Part shown: positions 16,919 to 24,182 of the stretch, piece after piece
Layout: every line of letters begins with the position of its first letter
Position numbering within the stretch: the first letter of the stretch is position 1
DNA from: a virus
Virus record (IMG/VR): IMGVR_UViG_3300033388_007794
Coordinates: 1 to 50,807 of that record
Length of the DNA stretch: 50,807 nucleotides
Reading direction: 5' to 3' (one strand)
The notes under the pieces: generated by a model
Databases searched by the model: none
What the model was told of the DNA's origin: nothing
The model's input: only the letters and a program-made list of their open reading frames with translations
Translations under genes and position numbers: made by a program

Positions 16919-17171
16919 TTACGTTCACCCCCCGTTTCCGGAGCCAGTTCAGGATCTTATCACGCTTAATAACCCCGCCTTCCGGCGATAAGTTTGCGAT
17001 GAAGTCCCACTTGAAATCCTGATAGAGTCGCTCGGCAGTGTCTCTGTCGGTAAACAGTAATAGGGCGTTCAATGCCAAATCAGCAGGGCCGCTACCTCCA
17101 TATCCCCAGGCGAAACCATCAGGCGAATGACGTACAACTTGTTGAGGGGACATTGGTAAAGAGTTCTCCAT
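16911..17171 (-). CDS. Small conserved phage protein (DUF6166-like), 86 aa
   Basis: Contains SPDGFAWGYGGSGPADLALN (about 16-35), the hallmark of a small phage/plasmid family of unknown function (DUF6166-like), followed by a helical C-terminus ending in NWLRKRGVNVNK. The family is thought to form a small alpha/beta domain. It overlaps the downstream gene's apparent start. Confidence 0.75.
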   Translation of the reverse strand: MENSLPMSPQQVVRHSPDGFAWGYGGSGPADLALNALLLFTDRDTAERLYQDFKWDFIANLSPEGGVIKRDKILNWLRKRGVNVNK

Positions 17172-17206
17172 TCCGGCGTTCGAAAATTAAATCTCCATTT
17201 ATTTGT

Positions 17207-17410
17207 TCAAAACATCTGACCCAACTTTATGTTTTCGTCTTTAAGAAGGGTCTCGGCCATATTGCGAGTGTTTTCCATTGCTTTCTGGAATCCCTTGCCG
17301 TGGTTCATCCCGCCGCAAATACACTTGCACTTGTGCCCGCGCCCGTTATAGCACCGGGCATCACAGCGACGGGTCCCGTTACTTGTGGTTTGACTGATTA
17401 ATGTAGCCAT
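17207..17410 (-). CDS. Small Cys-rich conserved phage protein, 67 aa
   Basis: The motif RRCDARCYNGRGHKCKCICG (about 14-33) followed by NHGKGFQKAMENTR is found in many small phage proteins. Five cysteines in CxxxC and CxC spacing suggest a metal site. Function unknown. It overlaps the upstream gene by 32 bases. Confidence 0.75.
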   Translation of the reverse strand: MATLISQTTSNGTRRCDARCYNGRGHKCKCICGGMNHGKGFQKAMENTRNMAETLLKDENIKLGQMF

Positions 17411-17603
17411 CTGCTACGCCCTCCTCTTGTCCCGATTTGGTTTCTTCCCAGATAAGGTTGCTGTGATAGACCTTGTGAAGTCTGTCAGCAACCTCTCTGA
17501 TTTCCAATTCCAACTCTCCCGCGGTTGCTGCCTCTTCTACTATGCGATCGATTTCATCAACCGCTCCGATTATGGCGTCTTTGAGCCGGTTGATTTCATT
17601 CAT
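17379..17603 (-). CDS. Hypothetical acidic helical protein, 74 aa
   Basis: A short acidic protein (MNEINRLKDAIIGAVDEIDRI) predicted to be helical. No domain recognised. Overlaps the next gene. Confidence 0.6.
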   Translation of the reverse strand: MNEINRLKDAIIGAVDEIDRIVEEAATAGELELEIREVADRLHKVYHSNLIWEETKSGQEEGVADGYINQSNHK

Positions 17604-17609
17604 GGTTTC

Positions 17610-17855
17610 TTACACCCCCCAGATCGCCCGGATCTGGTGCACCAGCCAGGCGATCATTAAGATCGTTAAGCCGGTGCCGACGATAATCGTCATCGTGTTC
17701 ATAAGCGTTTCGAATTTCTTCGCAGTTATGAACCCGGCCAGGGCATCTGCGAGCTTATCCCACTTATCCACAGGAATCATCCTTCCGTTTTTCCCATCTT
17801 CCAAAAATCTCACCGCACTTTCTACATCCCCAAGCAACCAGATCAGCTCTAACAC
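17610..17855 (-). CDS. Small membrane protein, 81 aa
   Basis: The C-terminal third carries one clear transmembrane segment (TMTIIVGTGLTILMIAWLV), preceded by an amphipathic domain. It overlaps the 3' end of the upstream gene by 92 bases in another frame, which is large but both frames look protein-like. Early expressed membrane proteins of this size can act in exclusion, but nothing here proves it. Confidence 0.55.
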   Translation of the reverse strand: MLELIWLLGDVESAVRFLEDGKNGRMIPVDKWDKLADALAGFITAKKFETLMNTMTIIVGTGLTILMIAWLVHQIRAIWGV

Positions 17856-18048
17856 CCTGAAGCATCACTTGAATTACGGCATTAGTAATGACATGCATTG
17901 CGTATCGGGCTCGAGGTGAGCCGGATTTGATGAAGGAACGGATGTTTGCGGCTACAACGGTCTTGACATCCCGATATTCTTGCAGATCATAAACTTGAAC
18001 TTGCGTTTGATTTAGCATTTGTGATATACTCTCCTTGAAGGTTAACAT
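17764..18048 (-). CDS. Hypothetical protein, 94 aa
   Basis: Start at 18048, where stop and ATG overlap as TAATG with the upstream gene; an open extension to 18171 is unlikely to be used. Residues read LTFKESISQMLNQTQVQVYD and later AWGCRKCGEIF with a CxxC pair. No domain recognised. Confidence 0.6.
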   Translation of the reverse strand: MLTFKESISQMLNQTQVQVYDLQEYRDVKTVVAANIRSFIKSGSPRARYAMHVITNAVIQVMLQGVRADLVAWGCRKCGEIFGRWEKRKDDSCG

Positions 18049-18236
18049 TAAGCTATTTCTCGTGGCCCTCCGCTCAGGATCTGCTGGCGGAGGTCTTTTA
18101 TTTGTGCCTTCTGGAGGCGCTTCTGTATCTGCTTTGCGCTGTTTTGCAAAGTCAGGCCTCGCATGGCACATTTTCTGAGTTCCGGCAGGGCGTAGGCCAG
18201 AAATCCTCTGACTTTTCCCTCGTACCTGATTCTCAT
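18048..18236 (-). CDS. Small basic protein, 62 aa
   Basis: The ATG at 18236 (MRIRYEGKVRGFLAYALPEL) is preferred because the upstream in-frame GTG at 18278 lies inside an inverted repeat and a promoter-like stretch. Basic, helical, no domain recognised. It would be the first gene after the candidate promoter at 18269-18297. Confidence 0.55.
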   Translation of the reverse strand: MRIRYEGKVRGFLAYALPELRKCAMRGLTLQNSAKQIQKRLQKAQIKDLRQQILSGGPREIA

Positions 18237-18268
18237 GCTGCTTTTCCCTGGTTCAAAAAAGTTCACAA

Positions 18269-18297
18269 TATCTAACACTTGTTAGATTTTTGTGCAA
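18269..18297 (-). promoter_or_regulatory. Candidate promoter overlapping an inverted repeat
   Basis: On the minus strand TTGCAC (18292-18297) and TAGATA (18269-18274) are 17 bases apart, a fair sigma-A match. The ATCTAACA/TGTTAGAT inverted repeat covers the -10 and part of the spacer, so a repressor bound there would block RNA polymerase. Confidence 0.5.
18270..18287. promoter_or_regulatory. Operator-like inverted repeat
   Basis: ATCTAACA and TGTTAGAT form a perfect eight-base inverted repeat with a two-base centre. It differs from the operator-like repeat at the CI gene, so if it is an operator it may answer to another regulator such as Cro or a host factor. Confidence 0.5.
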
Positions 18298-18299
18298 CC

Positions 18300-18640
18300 G
18301 GCCTCCCTATGACCAGGCTTTCGCTCCTTTCGGATTGGATTTACCTGCTCCTGGGAGCAGGCACGCGACAGGGAGGCCTCGGCCCGGGAGTCCCACCCGG
18401 TGCGCCCACGGAACGGCTATCCGTTCCCGTACCCCAAGCCATAACAGGTTGACTGGAGCAGAGGCGACGTGCTCGCCGCCGCAGACGCCGCTCTGTTAGA
18501 GCGCCTACCGGTTTGTCCGATACCGGCTAAACGGCCTCACCGATTATTCCGGGTCATCGGTATTCCTTCCTCAGGCACCGCTTCTGTCCCGTTCATCGGC
18601 TTCCCGCCTCGGGCTGCTCACTTAGAGCACTCACGGCATC
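18300..18640 (-). ncRNA. Candidate large structured non-coding RNA
   Basis: This stretch has no convincing gene but is GC-rich and dense in perfect stems: GGCCTCCCT/AGGGAGGCC (18300-18308 with 18370-18378) enclosing an 8-base hairpin at 18344-18361; GGAACGG/CCGTTCC (18410-18427); CGCTCT/AGAGCG (18489-18503); GGCGA/TCGCC; CCGGT/ACCGG (18508-18526); ACCGAT/ATCGGT (18539-18561); TGCTC/GAGCA (18615-18629). On the minus strand two hairpins get GAAA tetraloops (18317-18334), which suggests that orientation. I could not assign it to group I or II introns, tmRNA, RNase P, ROOL or GOLLD RNA. Confidence 0.5.
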
Positions 18641-18735
18641 TTAACTATTTTTGCATTCGTTATGCTTTGTTAATATTTGTTGGCTTGTTGGTAGCTGTTA
18701 TACCCTCCTTTCTGTTAGAAAATTAGGAAAAAAGA

Positions 18736-18915
18736 TCACTTTACAACTTTCAACTTCGCCCGCAGTTGCTCCGATTCTTGTTTCCAGCACTGCAAGCACT
18801 GTTTTTGTATTACTTCGTCAATCACGGCTCCGTAGCAGCACCAGCAAAGCGGAATGTTACGGAGATAGAGAACTTCACCGGGTCCCAGTTGCACGCGGCA
18901 GTTCGCGCACCTCAA
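18736..18915 (-). CDS. Small zinc-binding protein, 59 aa
   Basis: A TTG start at 18915, eight bases after AAAGGAGG, encodes LRCANCRVQLGPGEVLYLRN and a CWCC / CLQC cluster, giving four CxxC-type pairs in 45 residues. This is probably a compact zinc domain. Seen by translating the minus strand between 18736 and 18915. Function unknown. Confidence 0.65.
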   Translation of the reverse strand: MRCANCRVQLGPGEVLYLRNIPLCWCCYGAVIDEVIQKQCLQCWKQESEQLRAKLKVVK

Positions 18916-19057
18916 GATGTTCGCCTCCTTTCGGTTTTTGGTTAACTATTTCAAATAAAATCCTGGCCGCCCGGTCGAACTCATCTCCGGTTTCCCGGCC
19001 CGGAATTTCCAGGCGGGAGACGGGTTCGCCGTTGCGGGTGTGAGTGTATATCACCAT
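18875..19057 (-). CDS. Hypothetical protein, 60 aa
   Basis: ATG at 19057 with GGAGGTGGAG upstream. Reads MVIYTHTRNGEPVSRLEIPG with an acidic middle. Overlaps the zinc-binding gene by 41 bases. No domain recognised. Confidence 0.55.
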   Translation of the reverse strand: MVIYTHTRNGEPVSRLEIPGRETGDEFDRAARILFEIVNQKPKGGEHLEVRELPRATGTR

Positions 19058-19103
19058 TGCTCCACCTCCACTTTTGTCGCTAAAAAACCGCTTTTTAAAA
19101 TCG

Positions 19104-19175
19104 GGTCTCCGGTCGGGAGAAGATAACCATCATTGACCCGGGGGCCTCAAAACAAAACACCGACAGCCGGAGACC
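19104..19175 (-). other. Long-range inverted repeat after the Cro-like gene
   Basis: GGTCTCCGG (19104-19112) and CCGGAGACC (19167-19175) are perfectly complementary and enclose about 54 bases. Located at the Cro stop codon in the early leader, it could be an antitermination or attenuation structure. No T-run follows. Confidence 0.4.
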
Positions 19176-19420
19176 TAGTGGCCTTCGGTGCCGGTGGATT
19201 GTGTATTTGCACGCATTTTGCGAACATCTTTTCCAAAAAAAATTTTTTCAATCGGAACTCCAAAAAAATTTGCAATGCGTTTTGCTGTTTCGAGTGCCGG
19301 TGTGCGTAACCCTAGTTCATACATTGCTATTGTACTAGGCTTCAAATCAAGTGCTTTTGCTAATTGCCTTTGTGATAAACCTCGTTCGCTTCGTAATTCT
19401 TGTAATAGCTTACTTTTCAT
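19175..19420 (-). CDS. Cro-like XRE-family repressor
   Basis: An 81-residue helix-turn-helix protein from the ATG at 19420, with AGGTGAT upstream; a GTG at 19429 is possible. The HTH is LSQRQLAKALDLKPSTIAMY (about 15-34), followed by TPALETAKRIANFFGVPIEK, a standard XRE fold. First gene of the leftward early operon, divergent from the CI-like gene, as in lambdoid switches. Confidence 0.85.
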   Translation of the reverse strand: MKSKLLQELRSERGLSQRQLAKALDLKPSTIAMYELGLRTPALETAKRIANFFGVPIEKIFFGKDVRKMRANTQSTGTEGH

Positions 19421-19473
19421 AACAATCACCTGACAATCACCTGCTCCCGTTTCGTGAACACTCTTTATCTACT

Positions 19474-19502
19474 ATAATAATCACATATCGTAAGCATGTC
19501 AA
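19474..19502 (-). promoter_or_regulatory. Early leftward promoter
   Basis: TTGACA (19497-19502) and TATTAT (19474-19479) on the minus strand are 17 bases apart, close to the sigma-A consensus. It would drive the Cro-like gene and the early operon. Confidence 0.8.
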
Positions 19503-19528
19503 TAGTTTTTAAAAAAATTTTTCGCTTT

Positions 19529-19557
19529 ATGTGAGCAGGTATTAAAACTGCTCACAT
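19529..19557. promoter_or_regulatory. CI operator candidate
   Basis: ATGTGAGCAG and CTGCTCACAT are a perfect ten-base inverted repeat with a nine-base spacer, between the early promoter and the CI-like gene, just upstream of the latter's AT-rich -10 region. Spacing suits binding by a dimeric repressor. Confidence 0.72.
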
Positions 19558-19588
19558 TGAGTGATAATATTATTATAGGTGGGTAAAA

Positions 19589-20218
19589 ATGAAAACTTTT
19601 GCGCAAAGATTAAAACAACTGAGAGAAGAAAAAGAATTAAGCCAACGAGAATTAGCAAAACTGATTAATATTGCTCATAGCACACTTGGAATGTACGAAA
19701 TAGGTGAACGAGAACCTGATTTTAATACAGTTTCTCGTTTAGCTGCTTTCTTTAATACCTCTGTTGACTACCTCCTCGGTCGTACCGACGACCCCCGACC
19801 AATAGAAAAAATAGCCGAAGCCTGGCCTGTAGAGAAAATGGTGTCTGTTCCTGTTTATGGCGAAGTCAGGGCTGGCGATTTGATGTTTGCACAGGAGGAA
19901 ATTCTCGGTTATGAATTTTTGCCCGCAGAAGATGTGCAGGGGGGTGAATACTTCTTCCTGAAAGTCAAAGGAGACAGCATGATAAACGCCCGTATTTGCG
20001 AAGGAGACTTTGTATTAGTACGTAAACAGCCCGTCCTGGAAAACGGGAAAATCGGGGTAGTGCTGATAGGAGAGGAAGCTACAATAAAACGATTTTACAA
20101 GCAGGGGGATTTGGCGATTTTGAAGCCGGAAAATCCGGCCTATGAGCCCATCGTTGTGCCTTTGCGAGATGTGGTTATTATAGGAGAAATAGTGGAAGCC
20201 AAAATAAAGTTTAGTTAG
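19589..20218 (+). CDS. CI-like repressor with S24 peptidase domain
   Basis: The 209-residue protein has an XRE helix-turn-helix (LSQRELAKLINIAHSTLGMY, about 17-36) and a LexA/CI-type C-terminal domain. The expected self-cleavage site is A95-G96 (EVRAGDLMF); the catalytic serine is S130 in KGDSMINARI and the lysine K167 in EEATIKRFYK. It should keep lysogeny and be inactivated through RecA after DNA damage. RBS AGGTGGG lies upstream. All key residues are present. Confidence 0.93.
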   Translation: MKTFAQRLKQLREEKELSQRELAKLINIAHSTLGMYEIGEREPDFNTVSRLAAFFNTSVDYLLGRTDDPRPIEKIAEAWPVEKMVSVPVYGEVRAGDLMFAQEEILGYEFLPAEDVQGGEYFFLKVKGDSMINARICEGDFVLVRKQPVLENGKIGVVLIGEEATIKRFYKQGDLAILKPENPAYEPIVVPLRDVVIIGEIVEAKIKFS

Positions 20219-20264
20219 TCGCTGAAGATGGTTTGTACTCATTTTATAAAAGGAGGAGAGACGG

Positions 20265-21158
20265 TTGAAATGCCCCAAGTGCGGTTTTGAAGATGAAGGA
20301 AAATTTTGTAGCGAATGCGGTTCTCCGCTGGATGAGATTGCTCCAACAAAGCCAATTTCGCAAAGTCCGCTTATCACTATCGAGTTTGGGAAATCAACCT
20401 CGAAAAATTATGACTTTGCCGTAATGGAAGCATCAAAATATCCCACCTATAGCGAATCTAAGGTCGGAAAAGAAATTTTACATAGGGTATCTCTCCAATT
20501 CGACCAGATTAAAGAAATAACATCTCTGCTGGATTTAGTTGGACAGTGGAAATCGACAAGAGTATATGTGGATGACCGTCCTGTCCTTTATGGAGACATT
20601 GCGCCGGTTATTTATTGTTATTCTGAGCGACAAAAGGCATTTAACCAGGAAGATTATTGCTTCGGGCGAGATGATCCACAAACTCATAATGACAATGATT
20701 TGGGGTGCAGGCATTGCGGTATATATCCATACGGTTATAGAGGATTGCAAGGCTTAGGTGAAATGCAATCCGATGGTACTTTTGCAATAGATAAAGATAA
20801 ATTGATTTACACGGTTGGGCGTAATCTCGAAAAGTTTATGATATGTCCGGCGCTTAATGCAAATAAAATAAAGCAAAAACTAGAAATTTTTCCTGCTCAA
20901 ATCAATCCAAAACGAAATAGACAGTGGGAGTATGTAACGGAGTATGCTGAGGATAAAGAAGTTGCAGTGGCCGTAAGAAAGAAACATCCCCAAACCGCCA
21001 AAGGGCACGTAGTAAAAGATTATAAGAGAGAAAGCACTTCAATCAACATAGAGCTTTCCGATGCCAAAAAAGACCAAGCAACAAAAACAGGTTGCCTGTT
21101 ACCGGTGTTGGTTTCTATAATAACTACTTTATTAGTTTTTTATTTTTTAATCAAATAG
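20265..21158 (+). CDS. Zinc-ribbon protein with C-terminal membrane anchor
   Basis: A TTG start at 20265 follows AGGAGGAG. Residues 1-20 are a zinc ribbon (MKCPKCGFEDEGKFCSECGS). Residues 30-260 form an unrecognised domain with a second Cys/His group (CRHCGIYPYGY). The last 20 residues are a transmembrane segment (LPVLVSIITTLLVFYFLIK). It lies between the repressor and the integrase in the same direction, so it may be expressed in the lysogen, perhaps in superinfection exclusion or host change. That role is inference. Confidence 0.75.
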   Translation: MKCPKCGFEDEGKFCSECGSPLDEIAPTKPISQSPLITIEFGKSTSKNYDFAVMEASKYPTYSESKVGKEILHRVSLQFDQIKEITSLLDLVGQWKSTRVYVDDRPVLYGDIAPVIYCYSERQKAFNQEDYCFGRDDPQTHNDNDLGCRHCGIYPYGYRGLQGLGEMQSDGTFAIDKDKLIYTVGRNLEKFMICPALNANKIKQKLEIFPAQINPKRNRQWEYVTEYAEDKEVAVAVRKKHPQTAKGHVVKDYKRESTSINIELSDAKKDQATKTGCLLPVLVSIITTLLVFYFLIK

Positions 21159-21167
21159 AGGTGGCCT

Positions 21168-22904
21168 ATGCTCCGCGCCGCAATCTACGCCCGATTCTCT
21201 TCCGACAACCAGCGTGACGAATCCATCGACGCCCAGGTGCGTCTCTGTAAGGAGTACATTAAAACTAAAGGGTATGCCTTGGTGAAAATTTACGCCGATG
21301 AAGCCATCTCGGGCCGAACAGATCAGCGTCCCCAATTTCAACAGATGCTTGCCGATGCGAAGGCCGGGCTTTTTGATGTAATCGTTACGGACAAGGTGGA
21401 CAGGTTCGCCCGGGATAAATGTGATTCCGCCGTCCACAAGAGATATTTGCGGAAGAAATGCGGCGTCCGGGTGGAGTACGCCTCTCAGCGAATCGACGAG
21501 ACACCGGAAGGAATGATGCTGGAAAGCGTCCTGGAGAGCTTAGCTGAATATTACTCTATGAATTTGGCCCGCGAGACTATGAAGGGCCTCACCGAGAACG
21601 CTCTCCGGGGCTGGCACACCGGCGGAATCCCGCCGTTCGGATTGAAAGTCGTCTCTCGAATTGTCGAAGGGAAAGAAGTTAAAACTTACGATGTTAACGA
21701 GGAAGAGGCAGCCGTCGTGCGTCGCATCTTCGAGATATACGATGTCGGCGGGACCTACGGAGATATTTGGACGGCCACGAAGGAAGATGTGATCCGCTTG
21801 CGCGGCAGGCCGCTTTCCAAGAACTCCATCCACGACATCTTGAGAAACGAGAAATACACCGGAACCTTTGTTTTCAAGAAAGGAACTAAAAAAGAACACA
21901 GGCATACACGGGCTGACGTGATTCGAGTTTCAAACGCTTTTCCGGCAATAATTTCCCGGGACCTGTGGGAAAGGGTGCAGGCCAGAATGGACAAGAGAAG
22001 GCAAAGCAACGCCGAGTGCGCCCGCGGCAGGGCAAAGGAAGTGTACCTGCTCTCCGGCCTGATTTACTGCGGCAGGTGCGGGTCCGCATTTGTCGGAAAC
22101 CCCGCCCGGGGGAAGACGAAGAAGAGATACGCTTATTACAAGTGCGGCCTGCGGGACAGATCGAAAGAATGCCGCGCAAAGACGATAAGAAAGGAAACGG
22201 TCGAGCAGTTTGTTATTGAAGATTTAAGGCGGGAAATCTTTAGCCCTGCGGCTAAGGCCAGGCTTCGGGAACGGTTTGCCGCCTACTTGGAAGAAAGGCC
22301 GAAGTCCATTGAAAAGCGAATTGCCCAAATCAAGTGGGAACTCGCAGGTGTGAACAGAGTAATAAACAATCTCGTAAATGCCATTGAGCAGGGGAAAGGC
22401 AGCGCCATCCTCATCGAACGCTTGCAAATGCAGGAGGAGCGCAGAAATATCTTGCAGGCGGAACTGCTCAACCTCGAAAGCAAGAAAGATAATCCGGTCG
22501 AGATTGACCTGGTTGATACGCTCCTCGAAAAAGCAGAAAGGGAACTTGAAAAGGTAGAGGACCCTAAGAAGCTACGTCAGCTAATCCAGCTTTTCGTCGA
22601 GCGGGTAACCGTTTATGATGATAGGGTAGAAGTCGAACTGAAAATAAAACTCCCCACCGGAGACGGTCCCGGCGGGGGTTTGGTTGCGACTGGTAGCCCC
22701 AACCTGCACTGGGTCGTAACCAAAACCGCACACGAGCGGTTAAACAAAAAGCCCCTTCCGGGGGCATTTTTTATTTGCTCTCCAGGAGCTTCCTCGCTTC
22801 CTCCGCGGGGATTGCCCACTCCAGTTGCGAGTTCATCTCCCGGGCAACCTTCTCCGCTTTTAGCTTCCCTTCCGCGCACATCTGGCGGATGCGTTGTCCG
22901 GTGA
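21168..22904 (+). CDS. int: Large serine recombinase (phage integrase)
   Basis: A 578-residue frame. The resolvase domain (1-150) has YARFSS with catalytic Ser11 and VTDKVDRFARD. A recombinase domain follows (about 165-270: PFGLKV ... LSKNSIHDILRNEKYTGTFVFK), then a zinc ribbon (YCGRCGSAFVG ... YKCGLRDRSKEC) and a coiled coil (about 380-470). Large serine recombinases join attP and attB without a fixed host cofactor. After VELKIKLPTGDG the frame continues through a terminator hairpin and over the 3' end of the opposing gene, so the normal C-terminus is probably near residue 500-520. Confidence 0.93.
   Translation: MLRAAIYARFSSDNQRDESIDAQVRLCKEYIKTKGYALVKIYADEAISGRTDQRPQFQQMLADAKAGLFDVIVTDKVDRFARDKCDSAVHKRYLRKKCGVRVEYASQRIDETPEGMMLESVLESLAEYYSMNLARETMKGLTENALRGWHTGGIPPFGLKVVSRIVEGKEVKTYDVNEEEAAVVRRIFEIYDVGGTYGDIWTATKEDVIRLRGRPLSKNSIHDILRNEKYTGTFVFKKGTKKEHRHTRADVIRVSNAFPAIISRDLWERVQARMDKRRQSNAECARGRAKEVYLLSGLIYCGRCGSAFVGNPARGKTKKRYAYYKCGLRDRSKECRAKTIRKETVEQFVIEDLRREIFSPAAKARLRERFAAYLEERPKSIEKRIAQIKWELAGVNRVINNLVNAIEQGKGSAILIERLQMQEERRNILQAELLNLESKKDNPVEIDLVDTLLEKAERELEKVEDPKKLRQLIQLFVERVTVYDDRVEVELKIKLPTGDGPGGGLVATGSPNLHWVVTKTAHERLNKKPLPGAFFICSPGASSLPPRGLPTPVASSSPGQPSPLLASLPRTSGGCVVR
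22741..22772. terminator. Bidirectional terminator between integrase and opposing gene
   Basis: GCCCC (22751-22755) and GGGGC (22761-22765) form a hairpin followed by ATTTTTTA in the plus direction and by TTTTTG in the minus direction. It suits the convergent integrase and the gene at 22771-23310. Confidence 0.8.
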
Positions 22905-23310
22905 CATCCGCCAGGACGGAGAGCTCCTCGGCATGCACAGAGACTCCCATCTCGATTTTCGCCCGTACCCGGCACATGCGGACCATGATGCCGAGAGGGG
23001 TGTCCCACCAGGCCGCCGGGATGTCGTAGCTTGTAGCGGCCACCGGCGCCCAGAGGAGCTCGCAAAGCTCCAGGATAATCTCCTCCATCTCCTCCGGCTG
23101 CGGCCCCGTTCCCCGCGCGTAATCCCAGCACTGCTTCAACTCGGCTGCGAAGGGAAAAGGAAATTTGTCGGAACCGACGGTTACAGGCGTGGGCTGGAGC
23201 TTGAATCCGGACTGAATGCAGTCCAGGCGCATTGCCCAGAAGCGGACCTGGGAGAGCAGAATTTCCATCTCCCGGTGGAATAGTTCGTCGCTCATGTCGC
23301 GGATTTTCAA
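22771..23310 (-). CDS. Helix-turn-helix protein of the accessory cluster, 179 aa
   Basis: A TTG start at 23310 follows AAGGAGG by nine bases. The C-terminal 50 residues look like an excisionase/MerR-like HTH with a wing: LADVTGQRIRQMCAEGKLKA followed by WAIPAEEARKLLESK. The N-terminal 120 residues are helical and unrecognised. It is convergent with the integrase, and a recombination directionality role is possible but unproven. Confidence 0.7.
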   Translation of the reverse strand: MKIRDMSDELFHREMEILLSQVRFWAMRLDCIQSGFKLQPTPVTVGSDKFPFPFAAELKQCWDYARGTGPQPEEMEEIILELCELLWAPVAATSYDIPAAWWDTPLGIMVRMCRVRAKIEMGVSVHAEELSVLADVTGQRIRQMCAEGKLKAEKVAREMNSQLEWAIPAEEARKLLESK

Positions 23311-23394
23311 TTTTGAAAACCTCCTTAGTTTATGCCTGCGGTTCTAGACAACGCCTCCGGATTTTCTTTGGCTCCGGGTGGGCCGGGTATTTTT

Positions 23395-23420
23395 TTAAAA
23401 AGGGCAGGGCGGTTAGCCCT
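23395..23420 (-). terminator. Terminator-like hairpin after the zinc-ribbon gene
   Basis: On the minus strand AGGGC pairs with GCCCT over a ten-base loop and is followed by TTTTT. It overlaps the stop codon region of the gene ending at 23413. Confidence 0.5.
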
Positions 23421-23766
23421 TAACCCACTCTAACCGCCCGCGGCGACTCACAAAATGGGGATCACCCTCGGGGCGGTGGCCGATGACTTTATAACGGCCA
23501 TCGGCAAAAGTAACCGTACCTGCACCATCGTAGCTGGGGGTATATCCCCAGCTCGGGGTTTCATAACTAACGTCTCGTATACCCCCGATTTCTAATGCAA
23601 CGCGAAGCCGTTCGCCATGTGTTGCTTTAGCAAAAGATTTCTTCAGGATTTCGGTAGCGGGAAGCAGGAAATTCCTGCATTTCCCGCAGGCGGTGAGAGT
23701 GTTCACACCCCCACCGTAAAGCTCATTCTTGTGCCCACAGTGTGGACATATAGAGGTTTTCGCCAT
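23413..23766 (-). CDS. Zinc-ribbon hypothetical protein, 117 aa
   Basis: The N-terminus has CPHCGHKNE and a second pair CGKC, giving a zinc ribbon (7-32). The rest contains YTPSYDGAGTVTFADGRYKV and a GHRPEGDPHF segment and was not recognised. Part of the leftward accessory unit. Confidence 0.68.
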   Translation of the reverse strand: MAKTSICPHCGHKNELYGGGVNTLTACGKCRNFLLPATEILKKSFAKATHGERLRVALEIGGIRDVSYETPSWGYTPSYDGAGTVTFADGRYKVIGHRPEGDPHFVSRRGRLEWVKG

Positions 23767-23810
23767 CTTTTTCCAACCTCCTTAAAATTTTTTTATTTCC
23801 GCCAATCTCC

Positions 23811-23846
23811 CTTGCGGGGTTGCCGGGATTACGGCTCCCGGCGGGC
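23811..23846. repeat. Direct repeat copy A (36 bases)
   Basis: About 33 of 36 positions match copy B at 24119-24154. The unit contains a GCCGGG ... CCCGGC inverted repeat. It lies in the gap between the genes ending at 23855 and starting at 23766. Confidence 0.8.
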
Positions 23847-23854
23847 TGGGATTC

Positions 23855-24085
23855 TCAAAGTGCGGCACGAGTTCCATCAGCGAAGCGCACATGTGCTTCG
23901 TCGATGATGAGTTTATGTAATGGTTTGCGGTGGCGACGAATGAAAACATTGAAATATGGGCTGTTGGGATCTGTCGTTTCGAGGTTCTTTTTATATTCTT
24001 CCGCCTCCTTTAAGGAGGTGAAAGTTTGAATTATTTGGAATCCTGCGCCTTGGTGTCCAGACGCGGCGATAATAGTGTAATACAT
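23855..24085 (-). CDS. Small hypothetical protein, 76 aa
   Basis: Start at the ATG 24085 (MYYTIIAASGHQGAGFQIIQ) with GGAGGTG nine bases upstream; the longer open frame runs through a repeat unit and is unlikely. An N-terminal beta-alpha pattern and a FTSLKEAEEYKKNL helix suggest a small compact domain. Function unknown. Confidence 0.6.
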   Translation of the reverse strand: MYYTIIAASGHQGAGFQIIQTFTSLKEAEEYKKNLETTDPNSPYFNVFIRRHRKPLHKLIIDEAHVRFADGTRAAL

Positions 24086-24118
24086 CTTAATTTTCACCTC
24101 CTTTTTCTCTTTTCTCCC

Positions 24119-24154
24119 CTTGCGGGGTGCCGGGGATTGCGGCTCCCGGCGGGC
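24119..24154. repeat. Direct repeat copy B (36 bases)
   Basis: Second copy of the hairpin-forming unit, in the gap between the genes at 24183-24368 and 23855-24085. The two copies are 308 bases apart and do not form a CRISPR array. Confidence 0.8.
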
Positions 24155-24182
24155 CGAAGTTTTAAATTTCAACTGTTACGAT

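Noticed and set aside
18300-18640. Group I/II intron, tmRNA or RNase P RNA
   Set aside because: No reverse transcriptase or endonuclease gene, no recognisable domain V, P3/P7 core or tRNA-like end was found.
18290-18726. Plus-strand frames across the structured RNA region
   Set aside because: Short, without ribosome sites, with unusual Pro/Arg/Ser-rich composition; explained by GC-rich stems.
20535-20757. Small frames inside the zinc-ribbon membrane protein gene
   Set aside because: Fully inside the 20265-21158 gene, without start signals.
23811-24154. Two similar GC-rich units as a CRISPR array
   Set aside because: Only two copies, 308 bases apart, with a gene between them; no regular spacers.
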